Source of the DNA: Psychroserpens burtonensis DSM 12212 | GTDB lineage: Bacteria; Bacteroidota; Bacteroidia; Flavobacteriales; Flavobacteriaceae | Assembly (NCBI RefSeq): GCF_000425305.1 | Contig: NZ_AUDE01000012.1 | Location: 1 to 64,000 of the forward strand | Direction of reading: 5' to 3' | DNA: 64,000 nucleotides | In this document: piece after piece, positions 47,712 through 57,127 of the stretch | Layout: every line of letters starts with the position of its first letter | Position numbering within the stretch: the first letter of the stretch is position 1 | The notes under the pieces: model-generated | Told to the model about the DNA's origin: nothing | Databases searched by the model: none | Seen by the model: only the letters and a program-made list of their open reading frames with translations | Translations under genes and position numbers: made by a program

Positions 47712-47876
47712 ATGAAGAAATTTATTCCCATTGAAGACGGTGATTACTATCTAACACCCGAAGGCTATCGCTGTTTCACAGAACAATATCATCTCAAAAG
47801 AGGTTATTGCTGTGAAAGCGGATGCAGGCACTGCCCATATGGCTTTAACACTTCAACACAAACCAAGACAAACTAA
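47712..47876 (+). CDS. DUF5522 cysteine-rich small protein
   Basis: A 54-aa protein ending with the conserved cysteine cluster RGYCCESGCRHCPYGF, the hallmark of DUF5522, which may bind a metal such as zinc or iron. The four cysteines follow the pattern CC-x3-C-x2-C. The N-terminal half (DGDYYLTPEGYRCFTEQYHLKR) also fits the family. It is cytoplasmic with no signal peptide. It lies 21 bases before hutU and shares its direction, so they probably share a transcript. The function is unknown. Confidence 0.85.
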   Translation: MKKFIPIEDGDYYLTPEGYRCFTEQYHLKRGYCCESGCRHCPYGFNTSTQTKTN

Positions 47877-47897
47877 TTCTACATTAAAAAAAAAGTA

Positions 47898-49895
47898 ATG
47901 CCAAAAACAACATTTCAAGACCAAATACAAGAAGGCATTCCCAATAGTCTTCCAGAACCAAAAGCCTATGATTCATCTATAAATCATGCACCAAAACGCA
48001 AAGCTATTTTATCTTCGGAAGAACAAAAACTAGCCTTAACAAATGCACTTCGTTATTTTGATAAAACGCATCATAAAACGCTACTTCCAGAATTCAAGAA
48101 TGAATTGGATACCTATGGCAGAATTTATATGTACCGTTTTCGTCCGGACTATAAAATATATGCTAGACCAATTGATGAATATCCTGCAAAGTCAAAACAA
48201 GCAGCGGCCATTATGTTAATGATTCAAAACAATTTAGATCATGCTGTAGCTCAACATCCACATGAGCTTATTACTTATGGAGGTAATGGAGGTGTATTTT
48301 CTAATTGGGCTCAGTATCGACTTACGATGAAATATCTTTCAGAAATGAATGATGAGCAAACACTTGCCATGTATTCTGGTCATCCAATGGGATTATTCCC
48401 TAGTCATAAAGACGCACCACGAGTTGTGGTCACCAATGGAATGATGATTCCCAATTACTCACAACCTGATGATTGGGAGAAATTTAATGCTTTAGGTGTT
48501 ACACAATACGGACAAATGACCGCAGGAAGTTACATGTATATTGGTCCACAAGGCATTGTACATGGAACCACAATTACAGTACTTAACGCCTTTAGAAAAA
48601 TAAAAAAATCACCAAAAGGAAACCTCTTTGTGACCTCAGGACTTGGAGGAATGTCTGGAGCGCAACCAAAAGCAGGAAATATTGCTGGCTGCATTACGGT
48701 TTGCGCAGAAGTAAATCCTAAAATCACACAAGTACGATTAGACCAAGGTTGGATTGATGAAAAAATCACAGATTTAGACCAATTAGTTACTCGTGTTAGA
48801 AAAGCAAAAGAAGAGAAAGAAACTATCTCTTTAGCGTACTTGGGAAATATAGTTGAGGTCTGGGAAAAATTTGATCAAGACAACATTCATATAGATTTAG
48901 GGAGTGATCAAACCTCACTTCACAATCCTTGGGCTGGTGGCTACTATCCTGTTGGGTTATCTTTTGATGACGCTAATGAGATGATGTCTAATGATCCAGA
49001 TGTGTTTAAAGCGAAAGTTCAAGAATCATTACGACGCCATGCACAAGCAGTTAACAAACATACCGCTAAGGGCACTTACTTTTTTGACTACGGAAACGCC
49101 TTCTTATTAGAGGCTTCTCGCGCTGGAGCTGATATCATGGCAGAAAACGGTATAGATTTCAAATACTCTTCATACGTTCAAGATATCATGGGACCTATGT
49201 GCTTTGATTATGGTTTTGGTCCGTTTAGATGGGTTTGTGCCTCTGGAAAACCAGAAGATTTAGCGAAGACTGATGCGATTGCATGCGCTGTACTAGAAGA
49301 CATTAAAAAGAATTCACCTGAAGAAATCCAACAACAAATGGAAGACAATATCCAATGGATTAAAGGAGCTCAAGACAATAAATTAGTTGTTGGCTCTCAA
49401 GCTAGAATTCTATATGCAGATACAGAAGGACGAATGAAAATTGCGCAAGCTTTTAATGATGCCATTCAAAAGGAAGATATAGGCATCGTGATTCTAGGAA
49501 GAGACCATCACGATGTATCAGGGACAGACTCTCCATATCGTGAAACTAGCAACATATATGACGGCTCGCGCTTTACAGCAGATATGGCCATTCAAAATGT
49601 AATTGGAGATAGCTTTAGAGGAGCAACATGGGTAAGCATACACAATGGTGGAGGTGTTGGTTGGGGCGAAGTCATAAATGGTGGTTTTGGTATGGTTATT
49701 GATGGTAGTAAAGATGCAGAAAGACGTTTAAAATCTATGCTTTTTTGGGATGTCAACAATGGGATTTCAAGACGTAGTTGGGCAAGAAATGAAGGCGCTG
49801 TTTTTGCCATAAAACGTGCGATGGAAAACGAACCTAATTTAAAGGTAACACTTCCTAACATAGTAGATGATACACTATTGGCCACATTACAGTAA
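47898..49895 (+). CDS. hutU: Urocanate hydratase
   Basis: A 665-aa NAD-dependent enzyme that hydrates urocanate to imidazolone propionate in histidine degradation. Recognisable are an N-terminal TYGGNGGVFSNWAQYRLTMKYL, the NAD-binding segment TSGLGGMSGAQPKAG, and FRWVCASGKPEDL with the active-site cysteine. It is about 100 residues longer than the proteobacterial enzyme (about 555), as I recall for the Bacteroidota form. No other hut gene is in the window. It is probably transcribed with DUF5522 and possibly with the DUF4136 lipoprotein (20 bases on). Confidence 0.96.
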   Translation: MPKTTFQDQIQEGIPNSLPEPKAYDSSINHAPKRKAILSSEEQKLALTNALRYFDKTHHKTLLPEFKNELDTYGRIYMYRFRPDYKIYARPIDEYPAKSKQAAAIMLMIQNNLDHAVAQHPHELITYGGNGGVFSNWAQYRLTMKYLSEMNDEQTLAMYSGHPMGLFPSHKDAPRVVVTNGMMIPNYSQPDDWEKFNALGVTQYGQMTAGSYMYIGPQGIVHGTTITVLNAFRKIKKSPKGNLFVTSGLGGMSGAQPKAGNIAGCITVCAEVNPKITQVRLDQGWIDEKITDLDQLVTRVRKAKEEKETISLAYLGNIVEVWEKFDQDNIHIDLGSDQTSLHNPWAGGYYPVGLSFDDANEMMSNDPDVFKAKVQESLRRHAQAVNKHTAKGTYFFDYGNAFLLEASRAGADIMAENGIDFKYSSYVQDIMGPMCFDYGFGPFRWVCASGKPEDLAKTDAIACAVLEDIKKNSPEEIQQQMEDNIQWIKGAQDNKLVVGSQARILYADTEGRMKIAQAFNDAIQKEDIGIVILGRDHHDVSGTDSPYRETSNIYDGSRFTADMAIQNVIGDSFRGATWVSIHNGGGVGWGEVINGGFGMVIDGSKDAERRLKSMLFWDVNNGISRRSWARNEGAVFAIKRAMENEPNLKVTLPNIVDDTLLATLQ

Positions 49896-49915
49896 CTCAA
49901 ATAAAAAAAATCAAT

Positions 49916-50536
49916 ATGAACGATTTAAAAAATGTCCACGATCACTTAATCAATACGAGTGGCGTGGGTAGAAAAATACTGAGAATAGCACCAATCTTAA
50001 TACTTTTAATGTTCATAACCTCATGTAGTTCTATAAAAGTTGCTGCAGATTATGATAAAGAAGCAAATTTTGATAGCTACAAGACATTTGCCTTCTTTAA
50101 AACAGGTATCGATAAGGCCGAAATTAGTGATCTCGATAAGCGTCGAATTCTGCGAGCAATTGAAAACGAATTATTAGCTCAAGGCTATATCAAATCTGAA
50201 AACCCAGACTTATTAGTAAGTATATTCACTAAATCCCAACAACGTGTAGACGTTTACAATAACAATTGGGGCATGGGTGGCTGGGGCTGGGGAGGTTTTG
50301 GCCCTTGGGGAATGGGTAGATTTGGTGGAATGGGAATGGGAATGAATCAACCAATGATTTCAACGCAATCTGAAGGCACACTCTTTATTGATTTAGTAGA
50401 TGCTAGAGAAAAAGAATTAGTTTGGCAAGGCATGGGAACAGGTTATCTCCCTCGTAATATTGAAAAGAAAGATGAACGCATTAAAGAATTCGTATCAAAA
50501 GTTATGGAAAAATTTCCTCCTGAGGTTCAAAAATAG
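49916..50536 (+). CDS. DUF4136 lipoprotein with Gly/Trp/Met-rich insert
   Basis: A lipoprotein (lipobox FITSC, Cys37 if started at 49916) with a DUF4136 domain (VAADYDKEANFDSYKTFAFFK ... KELVWQGMGTGYL). The first 17 residues are polar, unusual for a signal peptide; starting at a GTG (49964, giving VGRKILRIAPILILL) would produce a normal length lipoprotein signal. An insert at about 118-143 is rich in Gly, Trp and Met (GMGGWGWGGFGPWGMG), as in many family members. It is an envelope protein of unknown role. Confidence 0.8.
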   Translation: MNDLKNVHDHLINTSGVGRKILRIAPILILLMFITSCSSIKVAADYDKEANFDSYKTFAFFKTGIDKAEISDLDKRRILRAIENELLAQGYIKSENPDLLVSIFTKSQQRVDVYNNNWGMGGWGWGGFGPWGMGRFGGMGMGMNQPMISTQSEGTLFIDLVDAREKELVWQGMGTGYLPRNIEKKDERIKEFVSKVMEKFPPEVQK

Positions 50537-50560
50537 AATTTAGAAAATAAAAATTAAAAA

Positions 50561-50594
50561 GAGCACTAACATAAATGTTAGTGCTCTTTTTTTA
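50561..50594 (+). terminator. Intrinsic terminator of the DUF5522-hutU-DUF4136 transcript
   Basis: A perfect 11-bp stem (GAGCACTAACA with TGTTAGTGCTC), loop TAAA, flanked by A and T runs. Confidence 0.9.
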
Positions 50595-50612
50595 TGGTTA
50601 ACGACTAAGCAT

Positions 50613-50642
50613 TTGTGCTTCATTTCTAAAAGCCTACCTTTG
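50613..50642 (+). promoter_or_regulatory. Promoter of the SulP transporter gene
   Basis: TTG (50613-50615), 19 bases, then TACCTTTG (50635-50642), a full match to the flavobacterial consensus. The ATG is 24 bases downstream. Confidence 0.75.
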
Positions 50643-50665
50643 CCGACTTTTAAGAGATGTAAACT

Positions 50666-52342
50666 ATGATACTAGGTCAAATAACCAGGAAAAATTTCAC
50701 ACAAAACCCTAAAAACGATATTCTTTCGGGATTAACCGTAGCGTTAGCATTGGTTCCAGAGGCAGTTGCCTTTGCCTTTGTTGCTGGAATACCACCTCTT
50801 GTAGGTTTGTATGGTGCCTTTATGATGGGTATTGTAACCGCTCTTTTTGGAGGCCGACCAGGAATGATTTCTGGAGCTACAGGCGCAATGGCTGTAGTCA
50901 TGGTGCATTTAATACAGAAAGGAAATGAAGTTGGTGTAAATTTAGAAACTCCAATTGAACTACTTGGGCTACAATGGTTATTTATCACTTTGCTTTTTGT
51001 TGGTGGAATTCAAATGTTAGCAGGTGTTTTAAAATTAGGAAAATTTGTGCGCCTAATTCCGCATCCTGTGATGATGGGATTTGTCAACGGATTGGCAATA
51101 GTGATTTTTCTTTCACAATTAACAATGTTTCCTAATGCAGTACCTAACGATATTTCGTTCTTAGATAATACTTCAGAGTGGTTTTCAGCTTTATTCTCTA
51201 ATGGGATATTTTGGAAAATGATGGCATTTATTGCCTTAACTATGGGAATCATGTTTGGTTTACCTAAACTCACTAAGAAAGTCCCTTCTGCGTTAGTTGC
51301 CATCCTCGTTGTTGCAGGTATTACTATTTTTGGAGGCATCGATGTCAGTACAGTAGGGTCTTTTATAGTTGAAAAAGGCGGAGAAGGATTAGAAGGAGGA
51401 TTACCAACATTTCAAGATCAAATTTTTGGTCTCTTCGGAACAATTGCTGGACACTGGGATTTGATATTATCAACTGCTTTCATACTTGCTGCTGTTGGTT
51501 TAATTGAATCTCTTATGACGCTTAACCTCATTGATGAAATGACAGAGACTAGAGGAAGTGGAAATCGCGAGTGTATTGCTCAAGGTGGAGCAAACTTACT
51601 TAACGGATTATTTGGAGGTATGGGAGGCTGTGCCATGATTGGACAATCTATTATCAATGTTGATTCTGGAGGTCGTGGCCGACTATCGGGAGCAATAGCC
51701 GCTATAGCTCTTCTTTGCTTTGTATTATTTGGCGCTCCATTAATTGAGCAAATTCCAATTGCGGCTTTGATAGGTGTTATGTTTATGGTAGTTATCGGTA
51801 CGTTTGCTTGGAGTAGTTTCAGGGTTATTAGAAAAATCCCTTTATCAGATGCTATTGTACTTATCGCAGTATCTGCTATTACCGTTTGGCAGGATTTAGC
51901 AATTGCAGTTATTGCAGGTGTAATTATTTCTGCTTTAGTATTTGCATGGAAAAATGCAACAATGATTAGAGCACGAAAACGCATACAAGCTGATGGTACG
52001 AAAACTTATGAAATATGGGGACCACTATTCTTCGGTTCAATTCAAAATTTCAATAGCAAATTTGATGTTAAAAATGATCCGCAAAATGTAGAAATAGACT
52101 TTGTAGAATCTCGAGTGAGTGATCATTCTGCGTTAGAAGCTATATCTAATTTAGTGAACAAATATGAAGCCGAAGGCAAGACCATAAGACTGAAGCATCT
52201 TAGTGAAGACTGTAAACTACTAATGTTTAAAGCCAGCCCTAAATTTAAGGAAGTTATTGTAGAAGCTATAGACGATCCTCGCTATCACTTGGCAGCAGAT
52301 CCTGAGAAATTCACAAAGCCACTTTCAGAATATAAAATGTAA
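50666..52342 (+). CDS. SulP-family anion transporter with STAS domain
   Basis: A 558-aa inner-membrane transporter. The first 430 residues form the SLC26/SulP transport domain with the signature ALALVPEAVAFAFVAGIPPLVGLYGAF near residue 27 and a RPGMISGATGAMAVVM segment. The C-terminal cytoplasmic part (about 450-545, FFGSIQNFNSKFDVKND ... VEIDFVESRVSDHSALEAI) is a STAS domain. The substrate may be sulfate, bicarbonate or another anion; the sequence does not tell. It is a single-gene unit. Confidence 0.93.
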   Translation: MILGQITRKNFTQNPKNDILSGLTVALALVPEAVAFAFVAGIPPLVGLYGAFMMGIVTALFGGRPGMISGATGAMAVVMVHLIQKGNEVGVNLETPIELLGLQWLFITLLFVGGIQMLAGVLKLGKFVRLIPHPVMMGFVNGLAIVIFLSQLTMFPNAVPNDISFLDNTSEWFSALFSNGIFWKMMAFIALTMGIMFGLPKLTKKVPSALVAILVVAGITIFGGIDVSTVGSFIVEKGGEGLEGGLPTFQDQIFGLFGTIAGHWDLILSTAFILAAVGLIESLMTLNLIDEMTETRGSGNRECIAQGGANLLNGLFGGMGGCAMIGQSIINVDSGGRGRLSGAIAAIALLCFVLFGAPLIEQIPIAALIGVMFMVVIGTFAWSSFRVIRKIPLSDAIVLIAVSAITVWQDLAIAVIAGVIISALVFAWKNATMIRARKRIQADGTKTYEIWGPLFFGSIQNFNSKFDVKNDPQNVEIDFVESRVSDHSALEAISNLVNKYEAEGKTIRLKHLSEDCKLLMFKASPKFKEVIVEAIDDPRYHLAADPEKFTKPLSEYKM

Positions 52343-52392
52343 AAAAAAAGGACCCTAATACCTTAACAATAATCAGTTAAGGTATTAGGGTC
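52342..52392. terminator. Strong hairpin terminator between convergent genes
   Basis: A perfect 17-bp stem (GACCCTAATACCTTAAC with its inverse) with an 8-base loop. On the minus strand it is followed by nine U, so it terminates the 52418 gene; on the plus strand, after SulP, the tail is GTTTAAC and the effect is weaker. Confidence 0.85.
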
Positions 52393-52417
52393 GTTTAACT
52401 ATTAAACGAAGATAGAA

Positions 52418-52789
52418 TTACTTCGCTATTGTATTTTCCAAATACGTTTTAAATTGCTGTTCTGTTAGAACAGTTTTTAATTTACTATTAATATAATCTT
52501 GCATTTTGGCTCTTTTTGCGTTCTTTTTAGACGCGTCTTCAATCGCTTCAATACCATTCATTTTTTTCTCTGCCGACGCAAAAATACTGTATATTTTTTT
52601 CTGTTGATCAGCTTCTAACTTGTTAGTTCTTGCTAATATATTAACAACCTGATTTGTCTTCTTTTGAGCAAAATCTTGCATTATTGTGCTAGAAGATGCT
52701 AATTGAGAGTTCGCTTCGGTTTGAGCAAAAGACGATTGGCTACCAGCAAACAAAAGACATGCGACACTTAAAAATAAAATTTTTTTCAT
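52418..52789 (-). CDS. Small secreted Spy-like helical protein
   Basis: A 123-aa protein with a signal peptide (to about SFAQ23) and a helical, lysine-rich body ending LTEQQFKTYLENTIAK, like the 34445 and 35022 products. It is probably periplasmic. Function unknown. Confidence 0.6.
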   Translation of the reverse strand: MKKILFLSVACLLFAGSQSSFAQTEANSQLASSSTIMQDFAQKKTNQVVNILARTNKLEADQQKKIYSIFASAEKKMNGIEAIEDASKKNAKRAKMQDYINSKLKTVLTEQQFKTYLENTIAK

Positions 52790-52991
52790 GATATATGTAA
52801 ATGAATTAGAGGTTCAAGATACAAAATTTGTTTAATCAACACTACCGCATTTCGCAAATAATATATATCAAATTACAACTTAGCTAACAGTGGCTTGTAA
52901 TCAGATAGCAAAATAGCAGTATTATAATTGACAGTTATTACTATATTTACCGATTGCTTACTATAAGAAAACAAGCGTGCATAAACGCTAA

Positions 52992-55043
52992 TTAATAATT
53001 GAGTATTAATTCAATCTTATCTTTAACCTTTTCCGTAGAAGGAATCATAGTTTCCTCTAAAACTGAATTTAACGGGATTGCTGGCATATTCTCACTACCA
53101 ATAGTCATTACTGGAGCATCTAAATACTTGAAACATTCTTCTTGGATTTTTCCAGCCAAAGCTCGTGCAAAACTATTATTCGACGGTTCTTCGGTTACCA
53201 CTAAACACTTTCCGGTTTTCTTGACAGACGTCATAATGGTATTTTCATCTAAAGGAAATAAGGTTCTCAAATCAATAATTTCAATTTGATCTTTCATTCC
53301 CAATTCTTCTGATGCATTCATTGCCCAATGTACTCCCATTCCGTAAGTCACGATAGTTAGCGTTTCTACATCTTCTTGTTTCCAGATTTCTTGTAATACC
53401 CATGCTTTACCAAATGGCAACACATAATCTTCACTTGGCTCAATAGACGTTGCACCTTGTGTTCCTTTAACTTTAGACCAATACAAGCCTTTGTGTTCTA
53501 AAATAACAACCGGATTGGGATCATAATATGCAGCTTTCATTAAACCTTTTAAATCGGCTCCATTACTTGGATACGCTATTTTTATGCCTCGAATATTAGT
53601 AATTACACTTTCTACCGAGGACGAATGATAAGGTCCACCACTGCCATAAGCTCCAATTGGTACACGAAGAATCATAGACACAGGCCATTTCCCATTACTT
53701 AAATAGCAACTACGGCTCACTTCAGTAAATAATTGGTTCAATCCAGGCCAAATATAATCGGCAAATTGAACCTCAACAATCGGCTTCAACCCTACAGCGC
53801 TCATACCAACTGTAGAACCCACAATAAACGCCTCTTGAATTGGCGTATTAAAGACACGATCATCTCCAAATTTCTGAGCAAGGGTTGCTGCTTCTCTAAA
53901 AACACCACCAAGCCTTCCACCAACATCTTGGCCGTAAAGTAAACACTCTTTGTGTTTTTTCATGAGTTCTTCAACTGCAAATAAAGCACAATCTACCATG
54001 ACCACTTTTTCTGCGCCTTCCGGTGCTCGTGTTCCTTTTTCTTCGGAAATAGGCGTTGGTATAAAATCGTTAGTAAATAAATCTTCAGACTTTGGGTCTT
54101 CTGCTTTTAAAGCTTTTTCAAAGTCGGACTGCACTTTTTCTTTTGCCTCTTTTTCAATACTATCTATCGCTTCCGAAGTAAATCCGTTATCTAATAATTG
54201 CTGTTTTAAAACAGGGTAAGGATCTCTCGATCTCGCTTCTTCGAGATCATCACGATACCATTCCATTCGCACACCAGAGGTATGATGATTCAATAAAGGT
54301 ACTTTAGCATGCACCAAAAATGGACGACGTTCTGTTCTAATCGTATCAATTACTTTTTCAACCGCTTCGTAACTCTCCACGAAATTAGCACCATCAATAG
54401 AGATAGCTTCTAATCCATGAAAACCTTGTGCATATTCAAAAGCATTTTGCGCTCTTGTTTCTGCAGCATTTGCCGAAATATCCCAACCATTATCTTGCAC
54501 TAAATACAAAATTGGCATTTGCTTTAAAGCTGCCATTTGAAAAGCCTCAGCTATTTCACCTTCTGTTACAGATGCATCCCCTAAAGAACACACTACAAAC
54601 GGTAAATCTTTAAGTGCTTTATCATCTAAACCTTGCAATTCTTTATACTGCATTCCCATCGCAACTCCAGTTGCAGGAATAGCCTGCATACCTGTTGCTG
54701 AGGATTGATGCGGAATTTTAGGTTTATCATCATCCTTTAAACTCGGATGAGAATAATAGGTTCTACCTGCAGAAAACGGATCAGATTTTTTTGCTAATAA
54801 TTGCAACATTAAATCATAAGGCTCTAATCCAAATGACAACAACATCGCATCATCTCTATAATACGGAAACGCATAGTCTTGAGGTAATAATTGCATTCCT
54901 AAAGCGATTTGAATCGCTTCATGACCTCTAGAGGTGGCATGTACATATTTTGAAACTTGCTTAAAATTTGCTTCGTACAATTCTGTCATTGCTTTCGCTG
55001 TGCACAGTTTTGAAAATCCTTTTCTTAGTATGTCTTTATTCAT
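52992..55043 (-). CDS. Fused alpha/beta E1 of a branched-chain-type 2-oxo acid dehydrogenase
   Basis: A 683-aa protein with an alpha-like half (about 1-320) with the thiamine diphosphate motif GDASVTEGEIAEAF...QDNGWDIS, and a beta-like half (about 345-683) with LLYGQDVGGRLGGVFREAATL, the transketolase-type pyrimidine domain and a C-terminal transketolase domain. In many bacteria the two halves are separate genes; here they are one chain. It decarboxylates 2-oxo acids and passes the acyl group to E2. E2 lies just upstream on the same strand. The fusion is known in Bacteroidota. Substrate, branched-chain 2-oxo acids, is inferred from the fold. Confidence 0.9.
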   Translation of the reverse strand: MNKDILRKGFSKLCTAKAMTELYEANFKQVSKYVHATSRGHEAIQIALGMQLLPQDYAFPYYRDDAMLLSFGLEPYDLMLQLLAKKSDPFSAGRTYYSHPSLKDDDKPKIPHQSSATGMQAIPATGVAMGMQYKELQGLDDKALKDLPFVVCSLGDASVTEGEIAEAFQMAALKQMPILYLVQDNGWDISANAAETRAQNAFEYAQGFHGLEAISIDGANFVESYEAVEKVIDTIRTERRPFLVHAKVPLLNHHTSGVRMEWYRDDLEEARSRDPYPVLKQQLLDNGFTSEAIDSIEKEAKEKVQSDFEKALKAEDPKSEDLFTNDFIPTPISEEKGTRAPEGAEKVVMVDCALFAVEELMKKHKECLLYGQDVGGRLGGVFREAATLAQKFGDDRVFNTPIQEAFIVGSTVGMSAVGLKPIVEVQFADYIWPGLNQLFTEVSRSCYLSNGKWPVSMILRVPIGAYGSGGPYHSSSVESVITNIRGIKIAYPSNGADLKGLMKAAYYDPNPVVILEHKGLYWSKVKGTQGATSIEPSEDYVLPFGKAWVLQEIWKQEDVETLTIVTYGMGVHWAMNASEELGMKDQIEIIDLRTLFPLDENTIMTSVKKTGKCLVVTEEPSNNSFARALAGKIQEECFKYLDAPVMTIGSENMPAIPLNSVLEETMIPSTEKVKDKIELILNY

Positions 55044-55087
55044 CTTTAGTGCCCACGAAATTGGGTATCTATTTTAATTATTCAGTC

Positions 55088-55154
55088 TGTCATTACGAGG
55101 AGAGAAATGACGCAGCAGTCTAAAATAAGATGCTTCGCTTCACTCTGAATGACA
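55088..55154. repeat. REP-like dispersed repeat (copy A)
   Basis: A 67-nt element beginning TGTCATTACGAGG and ending CTGAATGACA, so its ends are inverted copies of each other. It lies between the E1 and E2 genes. Copy B is at 57128-57192 and the right half (copy C) at 31969-31995. The TGTCATTACGAGG start is a common intergenic repeat type in Flavobacteriia, as I recall. Confidence 0.8.
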
Positions 55155-55160
55155 ATTCAA

Positions 55161-56459
55161 TTATATTTTTCTATCCACATCAAATTGCTCAAAGTAATCC
55201 GCAACACGACGTACAAAGCTTCCACCTAAAAACCCATCAACAACTCTATGATCAAATGACAACGACAAATACATCATACTTCTAATGGCTATTTCGTCAC
55301 CTTTTTCAGTTGTTATCACTTCTGGTCTTTTCTTGATAATTCCTACAGCAAGAATAGCCACTTGAGGTTGGTTAATTATTGGTGTTCCCATGACACTCCC
55401 AAAAGTTCCAACATTGGAAATCGTGAATGTGCCATCGCTAATATCATCTCCAGATAGTTTATTTTCTCTTGCTTTCCCTACTAGTTCATTTACGTTTGAA
55501 GCTATTGTTTTCAAATCTTTTGTGTCAGCATTTTTAACCACTGGGACAATTAAGTTTCCACTAGGCAGCGCTGTTGCCATACCAATATTAATAGCTTCTT
55601 TTACGATAATATTATGACCATCTACCGAGGCATTTATATTTGGGAAATCTTTTACTGCTTTTGCCACTGCTTCAACAAACAACGGTGTAAATGTTAAACG
55701 TTCACCATACTTTTCTTGAAAAGCGACTTTATTTGCATTTCTCCAATTAACCATAGTAGTCATATCAGCTTCTACATAAGCTGTAACATGCGGAGATGTG
55801 TGTTTTGAATACACCATATGATCAGCAATCATTTGACGCATTCTATCCATCTCAATCACTTTCCCTTTCCCTTTATCGAAGGTCAATTGTGGGATCCTAT
55901 ATGCAGTTGGATCTTTCTCTGCAATGGGTTGCGCAAATTTATATGGTCGGCCATCCTCTATGTACTGAAAAACATCACTTTTACGCAAACGACCATCCTG
56001 GCCAGTTGCTGGAATTCTTGCTAACTCATCAAAACTGATATGTTGCGTTTTCGCTATTTCAATAATTAAAGGTGAAAAGAAATTATTTGAATTCGACACA
56101 CTAACACTTTGATTAGAAGCCTCCTGAGGCTTAACAACTCTCTGTTTTTTGATCTCTTTTTTAGTCTCCTTTTTCTCCTCGGAAATTGGCGCATTTTCAG
56201 ACTTTGGCTTTACCTCTTCAGACCTCTCTAAAATTGCAAGCACCTCTCCTACTGGAACAACATCCTTAGCATGAAATATAGTTTTCAACAATGTACCAGA
56301 TACTGGAGCAGGTACTTCGTTATCCACTTTATCTGTAGCAACTTCAAGTATGATATCACCTTCTTCAAAGCTATCTCCTTCAGCAATCAACCAATTAATG
56401 ATTGTGCCTTCAGTAATGCTTTCACCCATTTTAGGCATTTCTAATTCAAATTTCGACAT
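55161..56459 (-). CDS. Dihydrolipoamide acyltransferase (E2 component)
   Basis: A 432-aa protein with one lipoyl domain (1-78, lipoylated Lys44 in ATDKVDNEV), a charged linker (80-120), an E3-binding domain (about 128-170, SPLIIEIAKTQHISFDELARI), and the catalytic core with SFDHRVVDG (His about 403, Asp about 407). E2 takes the acyl group from E1 on its lipoyl arm and passes it to CoA. It is separated from E1 by repeat copy A. Its lipoyl group depends on LipB, encoded at 14573. Confidence 0.94.
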   Translation of the reverse strand: MSKFELEMPKMGESITEGTIINWLIAEGDSFEEGDIILEVATDKVDNEVPAPVSGTLLKTIFHAKDVVPVGEVLAILERSEEVKPKSENAPISEEKKETKKEIKKQRVVKPQEASNQSVSVSNSNNFFSPLIIEIAKTQHISFDELARIPATGQDGRLRKSDVFQYIEDGRPYKFAQPIAEKDPTAYRIPQLTFDKGKGKVIEMDRMRQMIADHMVYSKHTSPHVTAYVEADMTTMVNWRNANKVAFQEKYGERLTFTPLFVEAVAKAVKDFPNINASVDGHNIIVKEAINIGMATALPSGNLIVPVVKNADTKDLKTIASNVNELVGKARENKLSGDDISDGTFTISNVGTFGSVMGTPIINQPQVAILAVGIIKKRPEVITTEKGDEIAIRSMMYLSLSFDHRVVDGFLGGSFVRRVADYFEQFDVDRKI

Positions 56460-56512
56460 GTTTATTTTTTTAGACCACAGGTTTTAAAATCTATGAAGTC
56501 TTTTTAAACTCT

Positions 56513-57109
56513 TTATTTCTTCATAAAATCCCGAAGTGTTTTATAAACATCTTCTTGAATTTTCATCGTTGAAGGCACCTCTCTTAAGGGCTCTACTTCT
56601 TTTAAACTCTCATGACAATCTGATGGTAATTGCTGGTACAATTGTGTTCCTTTTGTTTTCCATGCCATCATATCATCACTAACTTCTTTAATCACTTTTG
56701 CTGGATTACCGACTACTAAACTTCGTTTTGGAATCCTAGTTTGAGCTTTTACAAAGGCCATTGCACCTACGATGCACTCATCTCCAATTTCCGCATCATC
56801 CATAATAACGGTATTCATACCAATGAGACAATTTCTTCCCAAATTAGCGCCATGAATAATGGCTCCATGACCAACATGTGCACTTTCTTTAAGTGTAATT
56901 GACTTTCCAGGAAACATATGAATTGTACAATTTTCTTGAACATTCACACCATCTTCTAAAATGATTTGTCCCCAATCACCACGAATTGCAGCTCCAGGTC
57001 CTATGTAACAGTTTTTACCAATAATTACATTTCCTGTAACTGCAGCTAGTGGATGCACGAAACTTGTTTCGTGAACAACTGGTGTATAGCCTTTAAAACT
57101 GTATATCAT
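56513..57109 (-). CDS. paaY: Hexapeptide-repeat thioesterase/carbonic anhydrase-like protein PaaY
   Basis: A 198-aa left-handed beta-helix protein with hexapeptide repeats (VIIGKNCYIGPGAAIRGDWG through AEIGDECIVGAMAFVK) and the histidines of the gamma-carbonic-anhydrase metal site (TIHMF, HVGHGAIIHG). PaaY hydrolyses dead-end CoA thioesters of the phenylacetate pathway. The full length, including the extension after VVGNPAKVIKE, fits PaaY. It lies in the paa row on the minus strand. Confidence 0.85.
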   Translation of the reverse strand: MIYSFKGYTPVVHETSFVHPLAAVTGNVIIGKNCYIGPGAAIRGDWGQIILEDGVNVQENCTIHMFPGKSITLKESAHVGHGAIIHGANLGRNCLIGMNTVIMDDAEIGDECIVGAMAFVKAQTRIPKRSLVVGNPAKVIKEVSDDMMAWKTKGTQLYQQLPSDCHESLKEVEPLREVPSTMKIQEDVYKTLRDFMKK

Positions 57110-57127
57110 AAATAAATTATTAATTAT

